In this document: one piece after another, positions 11,301 through 23,950 of the stretch | Position numbering within the stretch: the first letter of the stretch is position 1 | Layout: the number at the start of each line of letters is the position of its first letter | Assembly (NCBI GenBank): GCA_021234155.1 | Contig: JAJEKV010000031.1 | Coordinates: forward strand, 985,614 to 1,049,613 | DNA: 64,000 nt | Source: Isoetes taiwanensis | Lineage: Eukaryota; Streptophyta; Lycopodiopsida; Isoetales; Isoetaceae | Direction of reading: 5' to 3' | Translations under genes and position numbers: made by a program | The notes under the pieces: model-generated | What the model saw: only the letters and a program-made list of their open reading frames with translations | Databases searched by the model: none | What the model was told of the DNA's origin: nothing

Positions 11301-14300
11301 GGACAAAGAGACATGCTGTGCTTGTTGGGCATGCTATAACGGTAGCATTGTGGCTGTTGGGTATACTGATGGGGATGTCTGGTTGTGGAGCATTCCTGTC
11401 ATATCTAAAGCAAAGGGTGCACTTGAGAAAATAGACAGTTACACCTTCTCTAATTCTCCTCTTTTGAAGTTGAGTGTGTCACCAGATATATCAAGGATGC
11501 CTGTTGTTGTTCTGCGATGGTGTAGCCATGGAAGCATAAGCAATGGAGTAACTGGATATCTTATTGCATTTGGTGGTCAGAAACTTGGTGATCCGGAGGG
11601 AGTAATGGTCAGTTTCAATAGCTTTCTCATAAAGTGGGCATCTTGATGATTTTTGCCCATGACAAATTTTTCATTGTTTCTAAATTTCTCAAATTTTAGT
11701 TTCCCTCCATAAGTATGTAATATGTTCATGAATGTGTTTCCATTCAGTACCCTGCCTCATCAATTAGTAACGAACATTACTCAACACTTTAGGTGAGGAA
11801 AGTTGGCATACACTCACAAAAGGCTACCCTGCTTGATCAGACAGATCTTTTTAATTTGTGAAATCCATATATGTCAGAAAATCTCTATATTCTAATAGCT
11901 TTGGCTTGGTTCGCAGGTGTTTCCAGTTACTCTTACACAGGATGGTGTGCTGCATAATGAAAGCCACCTAGTTCTTCCTTTGGATGGTGACTTTGCTGAT
12001 GTTCATGTACTGCATAGCATCAGTACCAATGCTGGTGCAGCCATCCTTACGCTTACATCTCCAGGAAATCTTAATGTTTATGAAGTGGTTGACATAGCAA
12101 GTGTCTTAGATGGAAAACACGAAAGAACAGTTCCAGAGTCGGTGCCTTATAGTCTGCCCTTCACAAAACCACATATGAGTGCTAGCAAACTTTCTATCAT
12201 TCAAAAGGATGGAAAAGTTGCGAACATACTTTCCAGGGTATGAACGTTGTGAACACTGTTGACGAGCTTTCATCTGGTTTACGAGCTTATGCTTTCTTCC
12301 TCAAAATGCAGATACGGCGTTTGCCCAAGGGCTTTATAAATAATATCTTGCCATGTGGAACAAAGTGGCCAGTCACCGGTGGAATGTTTAGTACTAACTA
12401 TACAGGGCTAGACAACCAATGTCTTTACTTCACAGGGCATGAGAATGGTTCTGTCAATGTTTGGGATGCATCAAATCCGGCAATATGCCTTATCACCTCA
12501 ATCCAAGAAGAAGTATGCTGTTTGTGGTCCTAACATTTGGGATTTTCTTCATTTATTTATTTGACTGTTTGTTAAATTGGTATAAGCAGCCTGCTGAAGA
12601 CAAACCCAGGAAAGATGAATCGATTACAGCAATTGATTTTTGTGCTTTGTCCGGCGTCCTTGCGACTGGAAACCGGGGCGGTCTGGTATGGTTAGCACTA
12701 TTATAGCTATGCTGATAGAAAGATCACCATGAAGTTTGGTGAGGATTAATTTGTTTGTGACAAATTGCAGGTTTGTCTTTACACCCTAGGTGCTGAGACT
12801 GCTGAAGTCGCTTGTGTAATTCAGCAAGATGCGTCAAGGACTACAGGCAAGTTTTACTATGCTGTGTTGTCATTAAAACACGTGAGGGAACTGCCCATGC
12901 CTTGCGCTTTAATGCATGCATGTTTATGGTGCATACTAGACTAGTTCATCAATGACCAAGTTCAAGTTCGTCCTAGATATACTTGATGCATGTCTTGATA
13001 TAGCGGCATGATTGGCAGTGATCTCCTCAGTTCCTGCTGGTTTTCAACGAATTTGTGTCTTAAATGTTCACAAGGCTGCAGTTCAATGCATCTCTGTTGC
13101 AAGTGAAGCATCATGCGTTATTGCTGGTGATGAGGCTGGACAGGTATGCATTTTGAAATATCTCTGAATGTTCATTATATTGGATTGGCAAATCTGACAT
13201 TTTTTCTTCATAATACAGATATCTGTATACAATCTGGAATCAGCCTCACTCTCTTTTCAAGGGGCTTGCTTTAGTGCTACATCATCTCGTGTAATTGATT
13301 TGGCTGCTGCAAACGTTAACGAGAGTGTATTCACTTCAACACCACCACCTTCCCCACGGCAAAGCCCCATAAGTAAGACCTCTGCAGTTTTTGTGTTGTC
13401 AGAGGATTGCCATATAGCTGTCATTGATGGCAACAACGGCAACAGCTTGGGCTCTGGTGTGTTCCATCCCAAAACACCATCAACTGCAGTGTCCATGTAT
13501 CTTCTAGGTAAGTAACTGGGAAAAGAGATAAGATTGCATTTACGTATTATGTCTTCAAGATGGCAGTTACTAATTACCTGATTTTGGTTATAGATTCTTC
13601 GGGAGTCCCAGCCACATCACTTTCTAGGGCTGGCACGCCATGCTTCAAACAGGCAACTGAACAAAGTATGGAGGCTTGTGCCTCTTCAGAAGATTTGAAG
13701 AATTCTCAGGATGTCCCAGTGCCTGGTTTCTCAAAGCAGGAGAAGTTTGATGTTTCTAAGGACAATATGATGCTTTTGCTGTGCTCCACAGATAGTTTAA
13801 GGCTGTATTCAATATCTTCAATCTTTCAGGTTAAACTCATGAGAATCTTGATATAGATGCATGTATGGATGTTCCGAAGAAAGTAAGAGGGTGCTGGACT
13901 AGGGTTTATATGTAATAATAAGTATCTTAGGTGCTTCAACAATTGGACAATAGCCATTTCATCTTGATTGAGTTATTTAATCAAGTATAATCAACTACTA
14001 TAGGTAATAAGGTGGTCAGAAGACTTTATCAGGCTTTCAGAAAGTTGTCAGTTAGACCTGCTCTTACTCTTTTCTAAAAAGCCAAGGCTAAACTAAAGTA
14101 GTGGTTCAAGTTAGAGGCAGTTGACCAGATTTCAGACGAGAAAAACGTTTGACAGTAATTGGTTTTTAAAGTACGCATATAGTTTCTTGCATTTTCGTAG
14201 AGGTTAATTGATTTTTTAAATATACATATTAAAATGTCTCATTTACTTCTAGGCTTTGAGGTAACCTAAAGTCCTTTTGTCATGCCAGGGATCACGAAAT

Positions 14301-17043
14301 ACAATTCGTAAAGTAAGGCTTGATAAAACATGTTGCTGGGCCTCTGTGTTTGAGAATGGAACTGCTGATGCAGTTGGCCTTCTCCTATTGTACACAACAG
14401 GGCATTTTGAGAGCAGGTAAGGTAGGTTGGCTGCTTTTGAAGGAAGCAAAGATTTGCCATTTTCTTGTGGTTATTTCACGCAATCCTAACAACTCATTTT
14501 AATCTTGCAGGTCTTTGCCAGACCTTGATGTGACTAAAGAGATCTCTCTGGGATCTCATGTGAACTTGGAGATAGAGATTAGTGGAAGCTCTAAGAATTG
14601 GATTTCTTGCTCAATCGATGGAAGGATTGCTCTGGTACTGTGGATGTTTCACGCCTGGATTTTTCAAACTGGTGATGCAAAATACATATGTAAACGAACA
14701 AATGGCAGCTTGAACCTAAATTTTCTTATTAATCTATGTCTAATCTAACTACTAGGCATTTTTGTACGTGTAAACCTTTGTAACTAAGTGCCTATAACTC
14801 ACTTGTAGTAATATATTACAAGCTAACTTACGGCTGTCCTTGCTTGTACAAATTCCATCATGACACATGCTGGTTACACAATTTTGTTCTTCGAGTATAC
14901 TAGCATCAGGAAAGCAGCATATGGTAGTATGAGTCTCATTTTATCTCAAAGTTTGGCATGTAACATCTAATTCACCTTTCTAACATATGCCATAACCTCT
15001 CTTCATCTTGAGATCAGCAACTCCCTAACAGTGGGAGCAGTATAATAAACTGCAACTGCTATTTTGTTGGAAGCATGCCGTTATGCTGAAATGAGCAATG
15101 GAGTTCAATTTGAGCTGATTTTGGGCAGCCTTTCACGTAGAAGTATGCAAGTGTGGGTAGTAGTTTGTTCTTTGTGAATTAAGTTGTGGTTCCTTTTTGG
15201 CCACTTGCCCGGTTTTACTAGCTGTTTTTTAATCTTTGTAAATCAGTTTTTGCATTTAATTTTATGAATGTGCTTAAACAGGTGAGCAAAGAAAGGGAGC
15301 TTGTTTTCTTATCCTTATTTGCGGAAGAAAAAGACAAGAGGTATGGTGTTGTTTGTTATTGTTTCTGTAACATCCTGCTTCAGGCAGCCATGCATAAACA
15401 TGATATGATATGTGTTACTAGGTTGACTGTATTGCCTCACCTGTTCGATAAGGATGTTGCAGCTGCTACAGAAGCTGCTTTAATGGCAAATCTTCAGTTA
15501 ACAAAAAGGAAGGTGGAAACTTTCCTGTGTCTTCTGTTATCTAATTGTATTCATATCCAGCAGATTATAACTTTTTTTTTTTATGGTTTGAAACAGAGTC
15601 AAGTTCAGGGAGTGCTTGGGGAAGCAATAAAAGAATTTAGGCAATCCTTGGTTCTTGGTGAACCAGTCCCATTGAATCATACAGTTGCTGAACTTGATGA
15701 CCTATTCTCTGCTCAACAATCGATGCCCATGCCTGCAATGCCAACAACCAGTGAGTCTACTCTTGGCAGTCAAGTCGATGCTGTTCAACCTGCTCTAGAC
15801 ATTGGTATTGCCTATCATAGTCCTTATTCTTACTAGTTATGTCTCTTCTCATATGGCAATTTCATCTATTATAAGGACTGGTTTAGGCTTTAGGGTTAAT
15901 AAATGAACTGGAAAATCAAGTGCACGTTGTACAGTCATGTTTGCAGTCTGTATGTATTTAGAAATAAAGGACTGGTAATCTTTTAAAATAGCTTAGGATG
16001 GGCGAACAGCATGCTGGTACATAGCACATTTTTTTTTTGTGCAGTTTCTGGTGCATGACGCTTTTGCATAGAAGCCACAGGAACGTAAGGGCGCTGTGTT
16101 TTGCAGATGACATAGAAATTGAAGATGAAAATGAAGATGATGTGACTTCTCAGTCACCCGTTGGCCATTCGCCTAGCATTATGAGCAAGTTCAAGAAATC
16201 CTTGAAAGGTACCGATGAAATGAATGCATTTTGGGGATTAAATACTTGTGAGCTTTGTTTAGGAAGAAAGAATATATACTCTGGAGTTATATTGTTTGGG
16301 AAAATAGGCTTAAACATACGCTTTTGTGAAACAATTTGCCTTGTTCACATGAGAAGTACCCACCTATCAGGAAAGAAGAAAGTAAAGGATCAACCAAGGT
16401 CAAGCATTCATAAGGAAGATACAGAAAGAGATGAGCTGTTTGAAGGTGGATCATTAGAAAAACAGCCAACCGTACGAACTGCTGAAGAGATTAGAGCAGC
16501 TTATGGCCACAAAAAAATCGGGGTATTTTTTTACATGCCCTTTTCCATGAATGTGAATGTATGCTAACACTTATACTACCCTTTCTTTCCTCCTTCCAGG
16601 ATATGAGCAGCGCCGCTGCACAGGCTAGGGATAAACTTCTTGAACGTCAGGAAAAGCTCCAGGTATTTATTATTGTGTGAATTTTCCAAAATGGAAGATA
16701 GCAAGATCACCTATGTCTCCGTGTTTCCAGTCACTCTGGCTTTCCTTTGCCATGTTACATCATAGATAGCTGAAACTGCTCTCTGTTTTCAATCACTTTG
16801 GCCTTCCTTTGCCATGTTATATCATAGATAGCTGAAACTGCTCGAACCTTCTACAATGCCAATTACTGCTGCATTGCTTGTCACGCTCTTGTTTATGTTT
16901 TTTTGTGTTGTGCATGGTTTTTTGGGATACGACAGGCAATAAACAGGAGGACTGAAGAGATGCAAGCTGGAGCAGAAAATTTTGCTTCATTAGCAGCAGA
17001 ACTGGCAAAGAAAATGGAATCAAAAAAATGGTGGGAAATCTAG
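8397..17043 (+). CDS. Tomosyn / syntaxin-binding protein 5-like (WD40 plus R-SNARE)
   Basis: Tomosyns bind Qa-SNAREs through a C-terminal R-SNARE motif and restrain vesicle fusion. I read 24 coding exons that join in frame: 8397-8423, 8974-9104, 9618-9702, 10260-10313, 10405-10496, 10592-10695, 10793-10871, 11121-11607, 11917-12237, 12312-12512, 12590-12685, 12771-12846, 13031-13143, 13219-13507, 13594-13829, 14289-14416, 14511-14634, 15282-15340, 15422-15512, 15597-15804, 16107-16208, 16371-16522, 16600-16662, 16936-17043. They total 3426 nt, 1141 residues, close to the plant family length of about 1100. The start MFVKKLIQK matches plant members. WD40 propeller strands include VLAFEPIQRLLAIGSR, VWDFERREIICACKW and GHENGSVNVWDASNP. 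An acidic linker (DDIEIEDENEDD, near 1001) precedes the R-SNARE at about 1086-1141. That contains LLERQEKL, with the expected zero-layer Arg near 1101, and ends KKWWEI with no membrane anchor. Two introns have GC donors. Boundaries were placed by eye. Confidence 0.93.
10872..11120 (+). other. GC-AG intron 7 of the tomosyn-like gene
   Basis: The exon ends TACAGCAG and the intron starts GCAAGT, the classical strong GC-donor context. It ends TTGTAG before GGTGCTCATT. Only this junction keeps the phase and the sequence VYSR-VLIVYGNGLIVLW; I found no GT alternative nearby that preserves the frame. Confidence 0.8.
12847..13030 (+). other. GC-AG intron 12 of the tomosyn-like gene
   Basis: The donor is again AG followed by GCAAGT (exon end ACTACAG) and the acceptor is CTCCTCAG. 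The nearest GT, four bases downstream, would shift the frame out of VPAGFQRICVLNVHK. The GC donor is therefore required for the protein to continue. Confidence 0.8.
16728..16842 (+). repeat. Short tandem duplication inside the last intron
   Basis: A segment containing TTTGCCATGTTACATCATAG and GATAGCTGAAACTGCTC occurs twice, about 70 bp apart, with few changes. It lies wholly within the intron between exons 23 and 24 and does not touch the splice sites. Confidence 0.75.
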
Positions 17044-19037
17044 GAGCTGCAGATGCTATTGGAATGGCAAAATTTAACTGCTAAACGACATTTGATGGAG
17101 AGAAGTCCGTACTTGAAGATTTTGACTGCTGCTTATTCTTTCTCCAATGCTGTACACAGGAATGCACAAAAAGTGCTCCATTATAAGGTTACAGACATGA
17201 TGATTGTTTTGAACATCAATGTAAAGATATGGGCCGGTGCTGCTAGAAGTTACCCTTGGAATACCATTGAAGATGCACGCATTGTGGTGTTTGAAGTTAC
17301 AAATACCAATACAAGTTTGAAGTTACAAATACCAATACAAGTAGAGGGTATGTATCATTTTTCGATTCATGAGGTAGTGCTCCAATAATCATCAACCCAA
17401 AATAGACGTTCAAAAAAACAAGAGAGAAATGAAACGAAAACAAAATGTGTGGAGTGTTTGAGCTTCTTAATTGATGTTATATGAAAATCTTATCATTAGA
17501 ACAGATTAGTGGATGGAATAAAAAAAGGTGCCTTAGATAAGCATTGCAATTGGTCGTTCTTGGTGCCTCTTCAACGATTTCTCTTTTGATGCGATGCCTT
17601 GCTGGATCATGATTGTGATAATAAGTGACTCGCATAGTGCTACATAAAATTGGGAAAGGTCCTCGCTGTGCTCAATTATAAGTAGTGGTGGCCAGGAATT
17701 GTTAAACATTTAGGGTCAGCTCATTGTAGACAGTTTGGTTCAGTCATTGGTTGTTGCATTTAGATTGTTGTATAAACGTAGAAAATTGTAAGCTAGTTGT
17801 CTTGGTGAGACCTTTAAGTTGGGGTGTACTCGACATCTGTTCAGAACACATTGGCTATTGTCAGGTGAAGAAGTGGGTGGGTGGTTGGAAGTTTTATCAT
17901 TTGTAGTGTGGTACGGGGAATAAAGTAGGTAAGTGCGACTCTCATCTTATGTGGTGTATGTTTATGAATGAATCAGAGTGCAAGTCTCATCTTGTGTTGT
18001 GTGTTTTTATGATTGAATTGTCCTAAAGGATGTCCTAAGGAATAATGTCAATATGATATGAGGTTAAACCACTAACTAACAATTAATTACCATGGTTTTA
18101 GAATTTAGAACTTAATTATTCTATTTTGGCCACATTATATAATTAAAAGGAAGTAATGACCATTAGGCTTAAATTACGGCATTATTCCTTTCAAATTATA
18201 GCACGTAACTGTGCTCCGGGTTTTGCGGAGCGGCGCCGCTTGCTCTGTTCGAGCATGCTGGGTTCTTTCTTCACAGTGCAAGCTATGGAGTGCGCTTCCG
18301 GCGGCCAGGTGAGCTGAGAAAGTTATTCTTTTGCCAGAACTGAGATGAGATGTCGGATTTGCCAGAACTGAGATGCCTCTGCAGCAGTTTCCCGAACCAA
18401 GAGTTTCTCTGCATTTCCTGCTTGTCTAATAAAATGGGCAGCAGTCTGCACCCTTCCTCTTTGCCCATTTCTTTCTGAGTCCCCTAAACTTCCAAGCAAA
18501 GAGCTCATATCTGTCACGGCTTCGCCCTCCATACTACCTATCTACGAAAAGATGAGACTGTTTTTCGAATCCCCTGCAAAGGCTCAATTTTCAACATTTT
18601 CTGAGGCAGAAATCGAGTCTGTAAACTACTGGAGTATGAAATGAACCATTATAGGCAGGTTAAAGAATGATTGCAAACAGAGAAAGTGATGGTAGCTCAT
18701 TTTCGAACGAAAAGGCACAGATCTCCATTCTTAGCCTCAAAATCAAAACCTAAGTATTCTTTTGCATGTTATTCTTATGCTAGGATGTCGGATTTGCCGG
18801 AACTGAGGCACAAATCTCCATTCTCAGCCTCAAAATCAAAACCTAAGAGTTTCTTCTGAACTGCTCAACCTGCTTTTGTGGAATGCCGCTCAACCTGCTG
18901 TTGCTGAAAAACCAAAAAAGGAGATTAAACATGCCAAAATAGGGGATTCAAAGCGTGAACAAGGGCGATGGACATTCAAGAAAATCTCAGGCACAGCAGG
19001 GGTGTGGAAATTTAAGCCTAAAGGTCATTACGCTTGC
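17044..19037. other. 3' flank of the tomosyn-like gene, no further gene seen
   Basis: The first few hundred bases should be 3' untranslated region. A 26-bp unit (TTTGAAGTTACAAATACCAA and on) is directly repeated at about 17291-17343. AATAAA-type hexamers occur near 17517 and 17921, but I cannot say which is used. A second direct repeat lies at 18714-18850: CAAATCTCCATTCTCAGCC followed by TCAAAATCAAAACCTAAG, present twice. Open frames here look random. Confidence 0.45.
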
Positions 19038-19191
19038 TAATTTGAAGGAATCGAGGCTTTACGGTTGTAAAGGCCTTGGCGGCGCCGCCAAACTCGGTGG
19101 CGCACTCGCGGCTCCGCCGCTCGTGCGCCACCGAGTTTGGCGGAGCCGCCAAGGCCTTTACAACGCGTAAAGCCTCTCCTCCTTCAAATTA
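19038..19191. repeat. GC-rich perfect-type hairpin element, arms about 68 bp
   Basis: The left arm starts TAATTTGAAGGA and runs to GGTGGCGCAC at 19104. The right arm starts GTGCGCCACC at 19123 and ends TCCTTCAAATTA at 19191. The loop is 18 bp (19105-19122). Only a few mismatches occur (for example GGCGGCGCC against GGCGGAGCC). The core is about 70 percent GC in an AT-rich setting and carries nested GGCGCCGCC and CTCGGTGGCGC palindromic pieces. An open frame crosses it but is not a gene. Confidence 0.9.
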
Positions 19192-20443
19192 CCTAGTACA
19201 GAATGTTAGTTGATCATACTCCTATGATGCCAATGTGATACGAGGTTAGTAGTGCGATAAAATTGCTAACTACTTATTTGCTTGAACTATTGGTTTTAGA
19301 ATTTCAAACTTAGCTAATTTACTTTGTCCAAATTATTCGTCCCATCTAATTCCTTTGCCTTTTCTGTCGCATTTTGGTTTCTTCTTTACTATTTAGGTGC
19401 ACTTGACATGTGTTTGGGTTTTTCTATAATATTATGGAATATTGGGTGATGTAGATGTCTTGAGAAAACTAGACTTTGCAATTGCGATGTTGTTACATCT
19501 ATGGGATTCCTGCGAATAAGTTGTGACATGTAAATTGAAATGTGTGCACCTGTGAATTGACATGTGCCTTGTTTAATCATTTGGTAAGTATAAATCTTGA
19601 TAGTATATATGCCAAGTAAAATGTTGAATTGAGATATGGGCTATTTGGTGTGATTCGAGTGGATTAATATTGACATGTGCCATATTTCATTTATGACATT
19701 GGTTTTGAATAGTATATCCAAAAATGATGAATGATATTATAAATATTACTTGTGGCTTAAATTATAAACACGTGGTAGAAAAAAAACACGTAAATGGACT
19801 TTCACTAATATAATTTATAGAAATCGAGGGTGTAAATTAGGGTAGATTTATCTGAGATCTATTTTGAATATTTTGGTGTAGATTTGGGTAGATTTGGTTT
19901 ATGATATCGATTTTCAATGATTATGCCTATGAATGACATTTTATATATATATGTGGCTTATAATGCAAACGCATGGCAAAAAATTAGTCTTTGATTAGTG
20001 ACATGTGTTTATTAACTAAAGAGACTTCCATCCATAAATAGATCCTAGCATTTTATCACATTGAAACAATTGGATTATTAGTGTGAGCGCTTTGACCTTT
20101 TATTTATTGTAATTAATGAATGTATATTGTTTGTGCTTTAAATTAGGGTACGTGCAAATCAAAATTCTGTTGAAGTAGAGATACCTCAATCCCGGGACAC
20201 GAGGCAACAATGCGAGCCTGTTTAAATCTCATGCGTCATGGAGACATGAAGCAATAGTGCAGGTTCAAATTTGTGCGTTCTTGAATTGATACACATTCGT
20301 TGCTACACCTAATTCCAGCTAGCAAGTGAGTTGAAAGAGAATAAGGGTGGGAAAAGAGAAATGTTCGCAGCGGCCAGGACCGCCACGATGAATTTCTTGT
20401 ACTTATAAAGGAAAGAATGTTAGTTGCTCATTGTCTTTTTGGG
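19192..20443. other. No recognisable gene
   Basis: AT-rich sequence with short random open frames; no paired repeat or RNA gene seen. Confidence 0.5.
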
Positions 20444-20549
20444 TTGTATGGGGGGACGGAAACAGGGGAGATGATTCCAGGGGGTCCCGCGACCGGCGGC
20501 AGCCGGGAGCGGGTCCTGGAATCAGCGACCCTGTTTCGTCCCCCCACAA
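20444..20549. repeat. GC-rich hairpin A
   Basis: GGGGGGACGGAAACAGGG near 20450-20467 pairs with CCCTGTTTCGTCCCCCC at 20529-20545. Inside it, GATTCCAG (20473-20480) pairs with CTGGAATC (20516-20523). The apex is CpG-rich. No coding potential. Confidence 0.85.
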
Positions 20550-20669
20550 CATGGCAACTGGGGAGGACGCAAAATTTGATCCGTTTACCTGTTCTTCACC
20601 TGTTGAGCGGAATCAAGCCCGCCGCTTTCCATTCCGGAGGCTGAATGGGCTCCCCAGTTGCCATGTTGT
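20546..20669. repeat. Hairpin B, sharing its left edge with hairpin A
   Basis: ACAACATGGCAACTGGGGAG at 20546-20565 is the exact complement of the segment 20650-20669. The interior holds a second small inverted repeat around CGGAAT and ATTCCG (20608-20636). Hairpins A and B abut at 20546-20549, so they look like two units of one compound hairpin element. Confidence 0.85.
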
Positions 20670-23282
20670 AATATAGACAAGCCTCCGTTTTGTGATGGGT
20701 GGGAGAATATTTTGGGAGTACTTTATATTGGCCAATGGGTGGCCTTGTTTTTTAATATTGTTTTAGACTTTTACTTCTTACGTGAAATTTACATGTCATC
20801 CATGAAATCACTTGCAATGATGGAGGAACTACTACAACTAACCTTTGATGACTTGCTATAGTGAATAGGTTAGTAGGTTGGTGATGTGAAGTGGTTTGTT
20901 GTGTTTGATGGGATCATTATGCCAATCTCTGTCTTGAACAATGTGCCAGGCAGTGGAATATGGTTGCAAAGAGGAAGACTCTTTGCTGGAAGGGCTTTGG
21001 CTATTGCAATAATGAGTATACAAACTACTCGATAGCAAATTTATTAGGATGGTAGCGCTATGCAATGAGCCTTTCTTATTGACAATCTCTTTGTCAAAAA
21101 CTATTGTCTTATTAACGGAGGAGATATTTTCAGACCTAACCCAGAAATACGAAATAAAAATGCAAGAAAAGAATTTGCCAAGAAGGAATGCTTCAAAAAA
21201 GCTATCCAAATGCAATGTAATAGAATGCCTAAATAAGAAGGGAGAAACAATCACATATATAACAAAATAACTTCGGGGGGAGGTGGGGGGGAGGGGAGAG
21301 GGGGGATTGATCTGGTACTTGTGCAATGATTCGATAGGAGCTATAATGATAGGAGCTATAATGACGATATTCAAGCTTGTTGTAGGGACGAGTTATGGGC
21401 AAGTCTTGATGAAGAAGCCATACAAGGTCACAAATATAGAATAGAGTTTCCTGACATGTGAATTGGCATGGTGCCGATATCGTTCCTATGCTTGAAGAAA
21501 ATATTGTTGAAGCTCTGATTGGAGATCACAGAGTTTCTCGAGTGGAGACTTCGAATTACGGTTGATCTTGGTTCGAAAGTTCCCCGGACCTACTAGACAA
21601 AATCTAGATTTAGCAGGACATAATTAAAATAGTAGGAAGATTCTGGCTGAAAATCACAGATTTTCTTGGTATTTCCGAAGGAATTGAGGCCTCTATGTTA
21701 GAGCTTGTTGGGGTAGGTATAGGACTATCGGAGAGGTGCTAGTGAAGCCTGAAAAATTTCTCGAGCCATGTGGTTGACAAAATTATAGCTAGAAGTTGTG
21801 AAGGACCAATAAGGATACTGATCAGCATTGAAAAACGAACAATGGTTGGACAATAGAAGCATATAATGAGTTACTATAGGCAAACCCCCAGCTGATGGAA
21901 ACCAAGTGATTCAATAATCATGTTGATATTAATAAAGCATCTCAGAATATCTGATTATTACATTCTGTTTGATATCATGTCCAAAAGTCAAAGAGTGCTC
22001 CAAAAGCTCTAAGAAATGCAAGGGTTACGATCACTGACATATTATGTAGCAAACCATACGAAACTACTTCATGGAGTAGAAGGTTTGTTGTTCCTTCACT
22101 GGCAATAGGGGTATTGCAGAATGGAATGACTCCGAGAGAATGGCAGCTCCAGAACGAACTCCATAGAAATACTTTTTCCAGGGCCTAGCTGGAACAGGCA
22201 AGGTGCTTAGGAGCCTTTGCTCAACAATGACATAATTGAACAAATGCCCCGGCAAAGCGACATAATCTAGGCCACCAATATTCTTGCCCATTGAGTTTTT
22301 TGCAACTTCAAAATGTCAGAGACACATACTACACAAGATAGGATCGCACTCACCTGCTTCATTCTTAGCAGACTACACATTTCTCCATTCGATAGCAATC
22401 AATAAGTGGGTTTTAAACCCTCATCCACTATATGTGATGGAGTAGACCCTGTCGTAAGGATCTAAACTTTAACTACCAAAATGCGATCATCAATTTCCTC
22501 TTTAGCAGGGTTGCCTAACCCGAGGTGCGCAATTTTCTGCAATTCTAAAGTGTCCACCTGTCATGTCACATAAGCCAAAAATATTTTCCAATCCAATGGT
22601 GATTGGTCATGACTATTCCAAAAATTCAGGTAATTCCTTCGTCTCCTTCTTACTCTGGCCTGGAGTATTTTGTGTCTGACGTATTTGTCCCTGATTGTTG
22701 CCATAGCTTTGCACTAGCATGTAATTTGGTACATGGATTTGATTGTAAACGGATCTGGGTTTTATAGCAAGCACAAAAATCCGGCGGAAGGTCCTGACTG
22801 TCAGAGGTGCCATAGCTGGGCTTATTCCAGTTTCCAAATGATGGCATGGTTGGCAGAGGCGCTTACCTCTGCAAAGATTCTTTATCAGCTCTTTAAGTTA
22901 TCATTCTTATCAGCTTCATTTAAGTACATCCTCTATCATTTTTCTTTGAGGTTGTTTCTTCTGATCAGGATGCCTTTGAAGTAACTAGGGGAAAAAGAGA
23001 AACAAAACTTTTTGAAGCGTCCTCAACCTTTCTTGCCTTGATGGAATACTTTTGCAATCTAGAATAACATCAGCACAGATTTGTGTGTGAGTTCAATTTC
23101 GCTTGATTGCATCCATGTTGTTATGGAGCGCAGGTATGGCCTTGCATATTTGATCTAGAATGAGCAGTATTTATCTTTGGAATTGAACATTGTGATTGTG
23201 AGGCTTTATCATAATTCCATATATTCTCAGAAGTCACACAAGATCTTATAGCTCTTTGGCACCTGAACTTTATGGTAGATTT
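20670..23282. other. No recognisable gene
   Basis: Short frames only. A minus-strand frame at about 22850-22650 contains LPTMPSFGNW, which faintly recalls the NOI/RIN4 motif, but nothing around it supports a gene. G-rich and A-rich purine tracts occur near 21270-21305. Confidence 0.4.
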
Positions 23283-23287
23283 GCATC

Positions 23288-23448
23288 TGAACAGATTTGG
23301 GAATCACAGCAAAGGAACGCTCATCAAAGTCGGAAAACAGGCGTTTCGTTCTCTCACGTCCGTTTGTTTTCATTCACATGTCTATATTTATACAGAGAAT
23401 AACCTGGTGGCCACGTATTGCAAAGGCGAATATTCTTAATTCCTAATA
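23288..23448 (-). repeat. 3' LTR of the copia element (161 bp)
   Basis: It matches the LTR at 28305-28469. The half nearest 23448 is almost identical (TGGCCACGTATTGCAAAGGC and on) and the half nearest 23288 is more diverged with small indels. The polypurine tract borders it at 23449-23468. Confidence 0.92.
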
Positions 23449-23468
23449 ATACTCCCCCGTTCGCCTTT
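23449..23468 (-). other. Polypurine tract of the copia element
   Basis: On the minus strand the sequence is AAAGGCGAACGGGGGAGTAT, directly abutting the 3' LTR. This is the expected position and composition for plus-strand priming. Confidence 0.8.
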
Positions 23469-23478
23469 GAACCAGAGA

Positions 23479-23950
23479 CTACTTACTTAATCCCAAGGTT
23501 TCTTTGTGTCTGAGGAAAGCTTCCTTAATGACTGGTTTTGTCAAAATGTCTGCAGGCATTTCGTCAGAGGGAAGATACTCCATTTCAACAGTCCCATCTT
23601 CCACCCTTTCTCTAGTAAAATGGTGATGGATGCCAATATGTTTGGATCGTTTGTGCAGAATTGGATTAGCTGTAAGAGCTATACTGCTTCGATTATCATT
23701 GTATATAGTTGTAGGCCGTCTTTGAGTGAAACCCAACTCACCAAGAAATTGTCTGATCCAAAGTACTTCTCTGTTGCCATGTATTCCGCTTCACAAGATG
23801 ACATTGCCACACTGGTTTGTTTACTGCTGACCCAAGTAACTGCTGCACCATGTAGCATTACGCTAAAACCAGTTACAGATCTCCTACTATCCGGATCAAG
23901 CGCCCAATCCGCACCCACAAAGCCAACTAATTCAACCTCCTGGATCATTA
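23479..23950 (-). pseudogene. Copia RNase H domain, broken
   Basis: Two overlapping frames carry the copia RNase H signature. One has VGADWALDPDSRRSVTGFS and VAMSSCEAEYMA. The other has DNRSSIALTANPILHKRSKH followed by PADILTKP. A frame change separates them near 23700. Confidence 0.9.

Noticed and set aside
12847-12852. GT donor at 12851 instead of the GC donor
   Set aside because: It would shift exon 13 out of the conserved frame.
18955-19170. 71-codon frame through the hairpin
   Set aside because: The second half is just the translation of the palindrome arms.
22650-22850. Possible NOI/RIN4-like gene (LPTMPSFGNW)
   Set aside because: Only a few residues match, the conserved tail of the motif is missing, and no supporting exons are visible.
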